Below, piece by piece: positions 10,664-21,712 of a stretch of DNA of 64,000 bases (positions are counted from its first letter, which is position 1; the number at the start of each line of letters is the position of its first letter). This DNA is from Puccinellia tenuiflora (Eukaryota; Streptophyta; Magnoliopsida; Poales; Poaceae). The position numbers and the translations under genes were made by a program. A model generated the notes under the pieces. The model searched no databases, was not told the DNA's origin, and saw only the letters and a list, made by a program, of their open reading frames with translations. Where the stretch lies: NCBI GenBank assembly GCA_012064385.1, contig QRDG01000134.1, positions 372,001 through 436,000 of the forward strand, written 5' to 3'.

Positions 10664-11035
10664 CACCCGAGCTCACATGTTCCTCTTATTTTCAACGAAA
10701 ATAAAAAATAGTAAAATATTATGAAAAAATCTGAAAAAAATTGGAGGCACACACATATGAATTGTTTACATTCGTGCAAAATTTCGGAATGGAAAGAAAT
10801 TTCCTGTGCTCTGTAAAAGAAAGACAAAATAAGTGGTCGATCTAAAAACACATTTTTGAAAACACTGATTTTGTCTTTTTTTCACAGAGCGCAAAGAATG
10901 TATTTTCATTTCGAAAAAATTCAGGAGTGTGAACAACTCACATGTGTGTGTCTTTTATTTTTTTCAGAAATTTTCATAATGTTTTACTATTTTTTTATTT
11001 TGTCCAAAAAATACAAGAGCATGTGAGCTCGGGTG
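10664..11035. mobile_element. 372-bp fully palindromic MITE
   Basis: Perfect 16-base inverted ends, CACCCGAGCTCACATG at 10664-10679 and its complement at 11020-11035. The similarity continues inward almost to the centre (ACAGAG/CTCTGT arms, long A/T-rich arms). A transcript would fold into one long hairpin. No clear target duplication. Confidence 0.65.
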
Positions 11036-11644
11036 CCAGTGCCATTGTGAATTTCCACATTAATTTACACTAGCATATGTATATTCCCCCATAAAACGAA
11101 TCATGATAGTATTTGAAAACAAAATGTGAGTATAAAATTGTGAAGCATGACTTTTAGTGTCGGAAGCATGCTTATGCTCTGGTGAAATCAAGTATGGATT
11201 TTGAGGAAGCATGATGTGCATACACAAACCGTATGACTTTTGAGGAAGCACGGTGTGTATACAAAAACACAAGTGACTATAGGAACCTCCTAGATGGAAG
11301 CAACGCGAATTAAGACGATTTTGTTTTGGAAAATGCCAACGTATACGTAGTTCTAGACAAACGTGCATTTATGAGGTGTTATTACGTAAGCTTGGCAATT
11401 AATCCCTGCAACCACGGAAAGTAGAAGCTGACCATTCGGCTCTAGGCCAGCTGCAAATCGTACGGCTGGAATGTCTCGCATCACACGGTCATGGACTGGT
11501 CCGATAGTTCGGACACCGACTCCTAGCAGTAGGTCGCCCAGCGCGATTCACGGGCACGCGTTGCAGCGCAGGACGCCACGTGATCCCTCCCGAGCCGTGA
11601 CTCGTGAAAAGGAAAGACGTACGCGGGTACCTCTCGCCCTGTAC
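11036..11644. other. Intergenic, nothing recognised
   Basis: AT-rich sequence with a locally repeated motif (ACTTTT/GGATTTTGAGGAAGCA at about 11150-11260). No gene, no transposon ends. Confidence 0.4.
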
Positions 11645-12155
11645 GGCTTCGTTCGGTTAATCCCAACCCCGCCGGGATTCACGTCCGTCCGACCGGGAAT
11701 GCACCCCCGTCCGCTCTCTAGAGCGCATTCGGTTACACCCGTCTGGGACCTGACCCGGTCCAATCTCTGGCAATCCCGCCCAATCGACCGGGTAAAAAAC
11801 ATCTCCTCCCTACCCGTGGAATCAATCCCGACCAGCCACTCTCGCAAAAAATAAGGAAGGAACCAGTCCCTCTTTTCCCCGATCCCATCTCTCGCGACTG
11901 GGTAGGCCGTGGCGGCGGCGCGAGGGCCTGGAGGCGTCGGTGCTCGCTTGCGAACCGGAGGCGACGGCTAATTCTTTCTCTCGCATGCGTACTTCCCTCT
12001 CCACGCGGCAGCGACACAGTAGCGACATGGTCGGCGCAACGATCTGGCCGGAGGCAGTGGTGGCCGGCGGAAGCTCGGCGGAGCGGCGGCTGGCAGGAGC
12101 TCGTACTTCCATTCCGTCACCTCTTCCAACAGGTTGTAGGATTCTTGTTTCTTAG
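11645..12155 (+). mobile_element. 5' end fragment of a second Harbinger-like element
   Basis: Begins GGCTTCGTTCGGTTAATCCC, close to the terminus of the element at 4389. About 90 bases in it shares GCATTCGGTTACACCCG with that element, and it is followed by a similar GC-rich leader. No right terminus and no transposase were found. The bases before it (TAC) are not a typical TWA target. A fragment is the most I can support. Confidence 0.4.
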
Positions 12156-12928
12156 ATTAGTTGTAGAGAAAGCAAAAGAAAATTGCTCCATGCGGCAACT
12201 GCTTGCTCCTGCTCCTGATTGATATGCAAATGCAGAGGTAGATCGACACTGCTCAATCTTAGTTTACGGTAGAAATTTGGGTGTGTTATTTTTGGCAAAG
12301 TAAGATATAACCCAGATAAATTGAGAAAACCAGTTGCTAATCCTATGTAGATTCATATGTATGTGCAGTACAGTTCTTGTGAGTTGACATAAACAATGTT
12401 CACATTTGCAAAAGAGACACCAGATTTTGCAGAATATCAGTAGTACAATAGATCATCTTCCCCTCATTTGCCAGCTTTTTTTTTTAAATCCTCCACAGTC
12501 CACAGCATAGCAAACAAGATTTATATCTTTAGCACTTGTTCTGTCTCACCAGCCCTGCATGGTTAGATATACAAACTGGTCTTTGATTCTCACCAGAATG
12601 CTTCTTTCAATCTAACCCATACAAAGGCAGTCAATGAGCAACTTGATGTGATTGTGCTCTTTTTGAGATTAGGCACGGCTTTGGTTTATCTCTTCTCTGA
12701 TGTGATACAAATAAATGGATAATTATGAGTAGGACTACTTGGTTCTTTACAACATTTACTTATTCAACTGGATGATTGTATCAGTACAAGCAGTGCATCA
12801 CTATGTTTCGCCTGGCCTGGCATGTTGCATATTGTGGATTGTTTATACTAATGACTTGCGCACACTATACAATTCGTGCTTACATACTCTTTTAGCATCA
12901 TTAATGATGGCGCAGATGATGATATTTC
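12156..12928. other. Intergenic or transposon leader, nothing recognised
   Basis: AT-rich; may continue the Harbinger-like leader at 11645. The open frame at 12739-12969 has no motif and runs into repeat sequence. Confidence 0.35.
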
Positions 12929-13808
12929 TGTTTTTTGAACCGAGGCAAAAGACTTGCCATTTTCATTAATTAAGAAGAAGTGGACCTAAGCCCGGTACAA
13001 CACCCTCAACGACCGTCATGGAACACGACCGTCGCGAGGGCAAACACAGCCACCCTGGCTACGCACACTCGGGGCCGCCGCCCCGACATCCAGCTATTCC
13101 GCCACGCCGAGCAGACCGCCAACACCACCTTCCGGGACCGCCGTCCCGACGTACCACCGCTCGCACTCGAGCCACGACGCCGCACGACTTGGCCACCCGC
13201 AGCCCAAGTTACACAAGGTAAACCGCTCGCAGACCACGGCCGCCGCATCAACATCCGGGGCTGCCGCCCCGGCCTAAAAGGCAACCGCTGCTGCCGCTGC
13301 CACCGCAGCCCCGACAGCCTCGCCGTCAACACCACCTTCCGGGACCGCCGTCCCGACGTAGCACCGCTCGCATCTGAGCCACGACGTCGCACGACTCAGC
13401 CACCCGCAGCCCAAGCTGTCTAGGGAGAGCTGCTCGCAGACCACGGACGCCGTACCAACCTCCGGGGCCGCCGCCCCGGCCTAAAAGGCAACCGTTGTTG
13501 CCGCTGCCCCCGCAGCCCCGATAGCCTCGCCGCCAACACCACCTTCCGGGACCGTCGTCCCGACGTAGCACCGCTCGCATCTGAGCCACAACGCCGCACG
13601 ACTCAGCCACCCGCAGCCTAAGCTGCCCAGGGAGAGCTGCTCGCAGACCACGGACGCCGTACCAACCTCCAGGGCCGCCGCCCCGGCCTAAAAGACAGCT
13701 GCTGCTGCCGCCGCCACACCAGCCTCGACACTCTCGCCGCCACCACCTCCCGCAACCACAGGTCCCTCTGGCCGGTCACACTTCAAGAACGATGCCCCCA
13801 AGGGGGAG
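12929..13808 (-). mobile_element. Possible LINE 3' end with GC-rich repeat body
   Basis: On the minus strand, ...TTAATGAAAATGGCAAGT... is followed by CCTCGGTTC and an A-run (T-run 12930-12935), which resembles the 3' tail of grass LINEs. Upstream of the tail is GC-rich sequence made of a 207-base tandem repeat. No reverse transcriptase is present and no target duplication was found, so the class is tentative. Confidence 0.35.
13121..13741. repeat. 207-bp tandem repeat, three copies
   Basis: Unit starts AACACCACCTTCCGGGACCG at 13121, 13328 and 13535 (spacing exactly 207 both times). A decayed fourth start lies near 13742. Each unit holds CCGGGACCG.CGTCCCG and GGGGC.GCCGCCCC palindromes. 207 is a multiple of three, so a frame can run through units (open on + at 12980-13423). 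Confidence 0.85.
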
Positions 13809-14369
13809 TGTCGTGGGGTTGTCACGGCAAGTTCTTCCTCAGGGAAGATGAGTTCTGGGGCCATTGGTGATCGAAGTACGTGGGAACAGTTAATCTCGCC
13901 GGGGAACAAGGATTTACCCAGGTTCGGCCCCTCTGATTAGAGGTAAAGACCTACTTCCTGCTTCTATGTTATTGCTCTTGATTAGATCTCGATTACAAGG
14001 ACCCGGCTCCTACAACTCAGGAGCCGGCGACTTCTCTCGGGTGGCTAGGGTTTCTCTCTACTGGTTGAAGCTTAGCTTACTACGATCCAGGACCCCCCTT
14101 ATAAAGGTGGCGGGTCCCCTGGACTTACAATCTGTGTCGAGTTCTACTCATACACGGAGTCCTACTCTAGGCTTTGTCCTTCCAAACTAGAACTCCGGGT
14201 TGTACTTGGACTCCATCTTTGGACGTGTCCCCTTCTCCACACGGGCCTTGGTCGGCTTGTCTCCAGCCCAGCCCATGTGACTTGTCTCGTGACTCGGCAT
14301 TGGCCTTCTTGGTCTTGGCGGGTCTACTTTCCGGGTCCATGGGCCTACCCATAAAGTATCCCCCCATCA
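13809..14369 (-). repeat. Gypsy-1 3' LTR
   Basis: Begins TGTCGTGG and ends CCATCA on the plus strand (TG...CA borders). It is followed at 14370-14384 by the complement of a polypurine tract (TTCGGGGGCTAC on the minus strand). A minus-strand TATA-like motif lies at 14097-14106. Confidence 0.7.
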
Positions 14370-14916
14370 GTAGCCCCCGAATTTATCTTGGGTGCAGCTT
14401 GGCGGCTTCCTCTGACTTGTTGGTTCGACTCCCTGGGTCGACTCCTTCCACTTGAGCCACAGGCTCCAAAGTCGCTTGCTGCTAGCTCCAAGATGAATTC
14501 CTGCATAAAGACATAATAAATATAAAAGATGAGTCTATCCTCATCCCTTGCTCAAGTCATCACCCTTGCCCTTGCACATGCTGGCCGGGTCTGTTGTGAC
14601 TCTTGCGAACAAGGACTAGACAATTTGACTTTCACTGCCACAGGACTCGCCACTCTGGGACAAGCCGGCTTCTTCCAATTCCGTGACTTTAACCTTTCTC
14701 TGCTATGTCATTACTGTTAACCACTGGACTGCTTAATAGCGAAACGTTATCCACAGCTTGCTGTGGACCTGCACTGTAACTCTCTTAGGGTTTTACCCTC
14801 TCGATAAATACCGAAGGGTTAGGTTTAAAACCTCACTTGCCCCTTCAGCTCAAAACCTCTCCTTCCTCTCTTCGCGCCCATCTCTTCCCGCTCCCAGCAC
14901 GCACCGCCCGCACGCC
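14370..14916. other. Gypsy-1 polypurine tract and antisense-gene promoter region
   Basis: Polypurine tract at 14370-14384 (minus strand). A TATA-like GATAAATA at about 14802 lies some 115 bases before the antisense-gene start codon at 14917 on the plus strand. Confidence 0.45.
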
Positions 14917-16109
14917 ATGGCTCCCAAGCGCGCAAAGACCACATCCAAGGCCAAGGTATCCTCGTCGAGCAGGACGGTGGACATCGCCGCCGCGGCCGCC
15001 GCCGCCGCCAAATCCTCCTCCAAGCGATCGATTTCCGCCGATTGGGGTGGATCTGTGGTCACGGCGGAGCAATTGAAGACTCATAGGCTCTCAGGTTTGA
15101 TTCCCTCTAGCGCTCAAGCTCGGGCCCCAGGGGATGAGGTCGTTCCCTCTCCCGCTAAGGGCGAAGTAGTTGTCTTCGTGGAGCACCTGTTCCACGGTTT
15201 TTCTCCCCCCGGCGATCTTTTCTTCCGCCAGCTCCTCGAACTCTATGAGCTGCGGATTCATGATCTGGCTCCTAACTCCATTCTCACCCTTTCCAATTTC
15301 GTCGTTCTCTGTGAGGATTACCTCCAGATTAAACCCGACATCAATCTCTGGCTTGAGCTCTTCTACTGCAACCCTCAGCCCGAGACCTCTGGGGGCCCTC
15401 TTCTCCAATGTGGCGCCGTCGCTCTTCAACGGCGCCTCAATTCTGTCTTCCCAAAGCCAATCTTTCCCAATCGCATCAAGGATTGGCAAAAAACCTTTTT
15501 CTATTGCAAGGATACCTCCCCTGCAAATGAACCCAAGCTTCCCTTGTTCTCTGAGGAACGCCTTCGGGCGACTCCTCTGATGAAAGCTAGGTGCCCCGAG
15601 GCCGCCCGGCCAAGAGTCGAGTCTCTGATCACTCGCATCCGGGCCCTCTTGTCCCATAACTCGGAGAATATGGATCTGGTCCGCTGCTGGACGACTTGGA
15701 GAATCCAGCCACTGAGTCCTAGGACTCGGTTGATATGCTCATATACCAGATGCGCTGGTGACGACCTCCGAGTGACGGAGCAATTATCCGATGGACCCGA
15801 ACTTGGTCGACTTATCAAAAAGTTGACTGGGAAACCGGTGAAGGATCAAGCTCACTTCGGGCTCCAGCCCTTCTGCTCGACCAACCCAGCTCCTGATGTA
15901 AGTATCGCTCTCTACTTCATTTCTGTCTCGATGTCACTTGTACTGCTTACTAATTCACTTTTGTCGACTCTGTTGCAGCTCACCGACTCCTTCTGTAAGC
16001 CGGCCTCTGGAGCTGGTACTAAGAATAAAGCTGAAGCTGAGGCTGAGGCTGAAGAAGAGATTCCTGCCACAGATCAAACCACTATGGCAGAAGACACTGA
16101 TGATGCGGA

Positions 16110-16270
16110 TGAGGAGTCCTCCCAGGGGGCTCCCGCTGAAGACGATGCTGCCGATGAGGAGTCCTCGCCAGAGGCTCCAACTGAAAATGCTGATGAAGAG
16201 GAGTCCTCTCAGGAGGCTCCCATCGTGGAAGAGATTGACGATGACGAGTCCTCTCCAGAGGCTCCCACCA
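16110..16270 (+). repeat. Acidic in-frame repeats in the Gypsy-1 antisense gene
   Basis: Four degenerate units ending DEESSxEAP (D/E-rich, then SS, then GAP/EAP), encoded by GAGTCCTC..GAGGCTCC repeats of about 45-57 bases. Confidence 0.65.
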
Positions 16271-17230
16271 CAAGACAAACTGATACTGCCTCTGCTCAAC
16301 CATCGCCATCTGCGGAGTCCTCTGCTAGGAGTCACTCCTCCTCTTCTCCGGCTTCAAATAATAATGGCTCTCGAGAGGCTGTTCCCAAGGTACCACTTTC
16401 ACGAGTCCTTGGGTCCTCTCGCTCTCCTACTAAGCCTGAAGAACACGTGCAGAGCGTTATCGCTGCCAGAAAGAGGAAGCTACGCTCCGATGGGCCTGCA
16501 GACGCCCCTGAGCCTCTGCCAGTCTCGCACCAACGAAAATCAGCTTCTCCTCCCCAGAAAGACGACTCTTATCACTCTGGCATGTCAATGCCTTCTTCAG
16601 ACTCTCAGGCCTCCTTGGACCTGGAGACCAATGTTGGGTAAGATTCCTTTGTTTCCATACTTGCATTCAAATGACTTCTGCTTTTTCCCTTTTCACTAAT
16701 TATGGTGCTGACTTCTATCCTTGTGTATTTCAGGGCTCGGCCTTGTGCCAAAGTGACCAAGCTCCCAGGCATGGTTGATATATCCTCTGGGCGTGGACCT
16801 GTCCCTCCTTCGGCCTCTGAAACAACCAGTACAAGGACAGGTCCTTCCATCGCTGCATCAGCTGGTGCGACCACGACTCCTACCGTTCCCGAGTCCTCTT
16901 CAAAGGCTCGGGCGGCGACTCCAACAATAGTCCAGCCCAGCTCTGGTGCTGCGACTCCTGATTCTGCGCCTCAAGTTCATCCGGCTCCTGTCAAGCCAAC
17001 TCCTGCAGCCTCTCCATCCATCAAGATCAAATCATCTACTGACTACAGTTGACTTCGGGTGGCAGATAACATGTCATTTTCCGAAGCCTATGCTGAAGCA
17101 GTCGACTTGAACGATCAAGCTGCTAGGCTGAAGGACGACGAGCAAGCGGCTCTTAGGTCTCTTCATATGGTTCATGAAGTAAGCTTTTCTGACTTCACCT
17201 TATATGCCTTGCTAGCATCATCCTATCCCA

Positions 17231-17772
17231 GTAGCCCCCAAGCACCTATCTGTGGTGACTTGTGACTAGGATAGGTGCTTTGATTTGAAACTGAACTCAA
17301 TTACTATATAGAAAGAATTTGCACACTGTAGCCCCCAAGCACTGAGTCCTTAGCTCTACTAGGACTCGGGGCTGCTAATTTACTGTCTGTCGGGTCCTTA
17401 GACCAAAAACTTTTGCACGAGTAGCCCCCAAGCGCCGAGTTGTCAGCCTGCGACGACTTGGAGCTATCAATATATGTTGCTTACTGACACCTTACTCGAA
17501 GAAGAATTTATGTTCTACGAGTAGCCCCCAAGCGCCAAGTTGCTTACTTGTGGCGACTTGGAGCTACAAATATATTTACTTTACTCGTACTTAACTTGAT
17601 GAAAAATTCTGATCTGCCAGTAGCCCCCAAGCGCCAAGTTGCTAACTTGTGGCGACTTGGAGCTTAGGACTTGTCGATTAGGACTCATGCCTGCTTGCTG
17701 TTTATGAAAAAAAACTGACTCCTGAGTAGCCCCCAAGCGCCAAGTTGTTAACTTGTGACGACTTGGAGCTCA
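17231..17772 (-). repeat. Array of six polypurine-tract-like repeats inside an intron
   Basis: Six copies of GTAGCCCCCAAGC (near 17233, 17330, 17421, 17521, 17620, 17726), about 100 bases apart. The last four are followed by CC(A/G)AGTTG...ACTTGGAGCT, an inverted pair. On the minus strand each reads GCTTGGGGGCTAC, almost the true polypurine tract at 14384-14370. Confidence 0.75.
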
Positions 17773-19037
17773 TGAGTTCTTCATGTAACTTGTGGAGCTC
17801 ACTTGTGCTTTATGACTTGTAATTGCAGTGCATTGTCTCCAAGATGAAGAGAGACATGAAAGAACTTGAGGACCAGGCAGCTGCCAGTGCCAGGTCTGCC
17901 GTGGCCGAAAAAGAACACTCCCTTCAACTTGAGAAGGATCTGAAGACCTTGGCTGCTCAACTGGAGCAGGTAAAGAAAGAGTCGGCTGAGGCCAAAAAGA
18001 TTGCTCAGAAAGCACACAATGACCTACAAGCTGTGTTCAACACTTGCAAAAAAGGCATTGGTGCCATGTGTCAGCATATATTTGGTGAGTTTATGACTTT
18101 TGCTTGCTTCCTTTTGCACCTTTCTGAATTGTTTTTCAACTGACAATGACTCCTTGATTTCCTTTCTGCAGGGGCTGACTCCCCAAAGCTTAAATTACCC
18201 ACAAGCAAACAACTATCTGAGATGCTTGATTACTGTCATGGGCTACAAGAGGGAGCCCGTTCTGTGGTCAAGTATTTGAATCATAAAGGCAAGTGCCCCA
18301 AAGAGCCTGAACGTCTGGTGGACGAGTTGTCCAGAGCACCAGGCTATGTGCGTCTGTGGAAACAATCTTCAATGAGGAGATCTGCCATAAGGATACTTGC
18401 ACTGGCACACAGCTACTACCCCACTGTTCTGGAGCCAGCAATGCTTACAATGGGGAAGCCTGAGCAGCATGAAGATGGCAAACCTTTTACTCAGGATGAT
18501 TTCAAGGCCGAAGAAAAATTGGTGCGGCCATATGCTTGTGAGATTGCCAATAAGATGGACCCTGAGGTATGGGTTCATCATTATGATTTGGAGAACAAGA
18601 GAGTCGCTCCAGTAACTCCTGAGATAGTAAACTTTGGCCGCCCATCACAGGACCCATCTGGTGTATTCTCTTCTTCTGCCGGTCCGAGTTCATCGTCACC
18701 GGTGGCTCCTGTTCCAAGTGCCGAGCCTACCCTGAAGACTCCTGCTGCGCCCACTCCTTCTAGAGCTGTCTCTGGAGACGCTCAGAAACAAGCAGAGCTT
18801 GCTAAGCATATGAAGAGTCCCAAGGGTACTGGATTTCAAACGAAGAGAGTCGCCACCAAGCCTCCATTGAAGCCGGCTCCTTCCTCTGCTGCTCAAGCAT
18901 AAGGCAAATCTCCTGTGAAGAAAAGTTCCTCAACTCCTGCTGTTCAAGCAAAGGACAAGTCGCCTGCTAAGAAGGACTCCTCGACTCTGGCGAAGGAGTC
19001 AGCTCCTCTAGAAGACAACCCTCTGAATGACTTTTGA

Positions 19038-19697
19038 TTACTATGTAATGTTGTGTTACTATTGAAACTTTGTAATTATGCACTACTGGTGCTTTTAAAC
19101 TATTGAGCTTGGTAACTCTTTTGAGTTGTAATGATGCACTACTGGTGCTTTAAACAATTGAGCTTGTTTAGCTATTTTAAAATTTGTGCCAATCGGCTTG
19201 GTTCTTATAACCCGTCTAGTTTTTCACTGATGAATAAGTAGGCCCTGCATGACTTCTCTTACAGTTTGTGCTGACAAGTTCTTAACTCATATGTTCCTTA
19301 GGATCCATAAGAGAGAGAAACAAGTCATGCCTGTAGATAGATCATATTGTGCAGGATGCATCTGACTTACCAGCGAGAAAACTAGGAAAATTTGGCTACT
19401 GTGCCGGGTCCAAGAGTTTAAGCTTAACTTTTTTCACTGAAAAGCAAGCCCCCAAGAACCTGATGATCAAAATTTAAAGAACAAAGCGCACTCACTGGGT
19501 GACTCGACTAAAGGACTCATGTTCACAAAAGCCGGCTTTATTTCATTTGATCATAATAATTCGATTACATCTAGGCATGGCTCACTGAGCTCATTGCCTT
19601 TCAACTCATGAATCTGTTACAGCTTAAGTATAATAAGGACGTAACTGAGCTATGTTCCAAGGCCTCTTTGCCTCTGCATAAGGATCTAGAGTATGAG
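19038..19697. other. Gypsy-1 region between antisense gene and Gypsy-2
   Basis: 3' trailer of the antisense gene with a tandem duplication of about 65 bases (TGCACTACTGGTGCTTT... at about 19079 and 19136). AT-rich sequence follows, probably the 3' trailer of the lost gag-pol. No gene. Confidence 0.5.
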
Positions 19698-20609
19698 TGT
19701 CGTGGTGGTGTCACGGCAGATGCCATATAGGCTTGATGTGGGGCCGGTTGGACGCTGGAGGTACCGGGGAGGGCTTGCACGCACGGCGTACAGACACGAA
19801 CACACACACACTCACACACACACGCGCGATTTACCCAGGTTCGGGGCTCTCGTGAGGAGATAACACCCCTACTCCTGCTTGCTGCTTGATTTAGATAAGG
19901 ATTACAACTAGTTACAAGATTGCTCCTCGAGCTGTATGCGAAGAACTGCGCTATCTAAGCCTCAACCGAGTCTCAGAACAGCTCTCTCGCTCTCCTCTAG
20001 CTCCCAGGAAATGCTAAGTACTTGCTCAGCGTCTCTGCCTATCCCTGGGCCTCGTCCGTGTAAGAGGAGCCCCTGGTACCCCTTATATAGGGAAACCCAG
20101 GGTTACAGTGTAAAACAATGCTACTGGCGCCATACCCCTTGGTCTCCGGCCGGCACGGGCGCCGCTGCGCCATGTCCAGACCGTGGCAGCGCTGGTCGCC
20201 ACGGTCGCCGCTGCACCCGACAGCACGCCCAAGCCTAGGCTTAGCGCCACTGTGCCGCGCCGCCCGCGTCAGAGGCGTGGCCGAGGCTTGGCACGCCGTC
20301 CACTTGCAGCACGCCGCCGCCCTTGTTTCGCTCCGTGTCTCAAGGAGCTTGGACCACCGTCCGAGATGACCCCATCCGGCATAGGTGTGCCCTAAGCTGG
20401 TAACTCGGTTTACTCCCTCCTGCACATAAGAACAACGAAGGATAGTCCGACATATAATAAGCACGATCCGACATAAGGCTATGTCGGTTTGACCTGACTC
20501 GGATGAATCCGGATAAGCCAGTATGGTATGTCGGTTTCCATTGACTCGGTCAACTCCGAGTCAACCTTATTTGACCATATTGACCCCACTCGGGGGCTTC
20601 CCCCCGACA
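19698..20609 (-). repeat. Gypsy-2 3' LTR
   Basis: Plus-strand borders TGTCG...CGACA. 912 bases against 907 for the partner at 41758; about fifteen differences by eye, including the length of an AC microsatellite near 19800. Followed by TTAGTCCCCGAAG, the complement of the polypurine region. Confidence 0.9.
19799..19830. repeat. AC microsatellite in LTR
   Basis: Interrupted (AC)n tract ending in ACGCGCG. The copy in the other LTR (41860-41880) is shorter and uninterrupted. Confidence 0.8.
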
Positions 20610-21712
20610 TTAGTCCCCGAAGCTGGCGCGATCCTGCAGCCTCAGATGTAGGACCACGGCAGGTTTACCCGTAAAACCAACACTCTTAAGTGATCACCGA
20701 CATACCATACGTCGGTAGACAATTTATATGTCGGAAAGCAGTTTTCAGCTTCCATCATGATATTCGACTTTGATGTCGGATCGTTCCGAATCATCGGAAG
20801 ATCCCACAATTTTTCCGCGTCTTTGGTTCCTCTACGTGGCAGAGCATCTCTGCCCAACGCCTCGACTCTTGCGCCCGGATGGACGTGCCACTGGCACACA
20901 CGCCACTTGCGTCACGCCGGTCACCTCGGAGACTGTGCGCACGCAAGCAATCAATTGCGGTCTTGACTGCGCCGCCCGCGTCCCCTCGGGTCCTGCCCGA
21001 TCCAGTGAGCGGCGGGGTAACCGTTGCCACTCTGTGACCCACCGTGCGGCCGATCGTGTGGCAGTTAATCCACGTAGGAAATCGTGGCGGAGATCGTGGG
21101 GCCATAACTCCCCGTCGGTTACGAGATCGTGCGCAGCAAATCCTGCGCCCACGATCTCCTCCGCCGCCCATAAGTAGTAGGAGGAGAGCATCGTCTTCTC
21201 CTCCACACCATCTCACTCCTGCCCTCGTCTTCTTCACCAGCGCGCAAAGCCCACGCAACGCCGCACGCCACCGCGCACAGCACCGCCGCCGCTTTGCCCG
21301 CACGGAGCGCGCACGCCGTCGAGCCACCGGACGCCGACGTCGCCGACGCACGACGCCACCGCCGCATACCGCGTCACCGCGGTAGGATTTCCTTCCCTCT
21401 TCTCTTTTGCACATTTAAGGTTTTGATCTACGATAGTTCTTGTTCTTCCTCGAGTTCATCACCGCGGCGATGTATCCGGCACCGCCGGTGAACTTGCGGT
21501 CGCCGATGCGTTTTACCGCCGGTGGATTAGCTATTGTAGAATCTTTTCTTCCTTCCCTCCTTGCTCATTAGCTCTTAGGCATCTAAGTTAGATGCGGTCA
21601 CTCCTAACCTTCCCCGTTTGCTTTTCATTTTGTTTTTTCTTTCTCTTTTTACTGTGATGATTTGATCTTGATGCCGTGGCTCCTTTGTAGCTCTCCAAAA
21701 CTCTTCTCCGAC
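20610..21712. other. Gypsy-2 3' LTR to antisense gene: leader and likely promoter
   Basis: GC-rich untranslated region of the antisense gene. A leader intron is possible, with a donor near 21383 (GTAGGA) and an acceptor before 21691 (TTTGTAG). Open frames at 20770-21414 on both strands are composition artefacts. Confidence 0.4.

Larger units (their letters stand above)
14917..19037 (+). pseudogene. Gypsy-1 antisense gene, 'putative gypsy type transposon' (PF04195-like) protein
   Basis: Spliced plus-strand gene, opposite to gag-pol. Exons inferred at 14917-15897, 15979-16637, 16734-17178, 17829-18084 and 18172-19037. After a basic, alanine-rich start (MAPKRAKTTSKAK), residues of about 45-290 form the conserved domain (VVVFVEHLFHGFSPPGDLFF, DWQKTFFYCKD). 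Next come acidic repeats of an ESS-EAP motif (about 16110-16270), a Ser/Pro/Thr-rich linker, a coiled coil (17829-18060) and a lysine-rich tail. Its function is unknown despite the 'transposase' label. In-frame TGA at 17050-17052 and TAA at 18900-18902 (CAA-like context) break it. The 81-base first intron is a multiple of three and stays open, so retention would not shift the frame. Confidence 0.75.
13809..19697 (-). mobile_element. Gypsy-1: truncated Gypsy retrotransposon, 3' part only
   Basis: Minus-strand orientation. It keeps the 3' LTR (13809-14369), its polypurine tract and a plus-strand antisense gene (14917-19037). Gag-pol and the 5' LTR are missing. The sequence is cut off where the Gypsy-2 LTR begins at 19698, and no other part appears right of Gypsy-2. 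LTR start TGTCGTGG and the antisense gene family are shared with Gypsy-2, so the two are related. The layout matches the Tat/Retand-like Gypsy lineage, which carries an extra antisense ORF between pol and 3' LTR. Confidence 0.75.

Noticed and set aside
13006..13610. Minus-strand frames of 94-128 codons
   Set aside because: Antisense shadow of the 207-bp tandem repeat.
14758..14916. Longer start for the Gypsy-1 antisense protein (frame open from 14758)
   Set aside because: The stretch contains the TATA-like motif and leader; MAPKRAK at 14917 fits the family start better.
17231..17772. CRISPR-like regular repeats
   Set aside because: Repeat units are polypurine-tract relatives in a plant retrotransposon intron; spacers are similar to each other and the genome is eukaryotic.
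20039..20464. Open frames of 80-140 codons, repeated at 42016-42519
   Set aside because: Inside the Gypsy-2 LTRs; GC-rich composition explains them.
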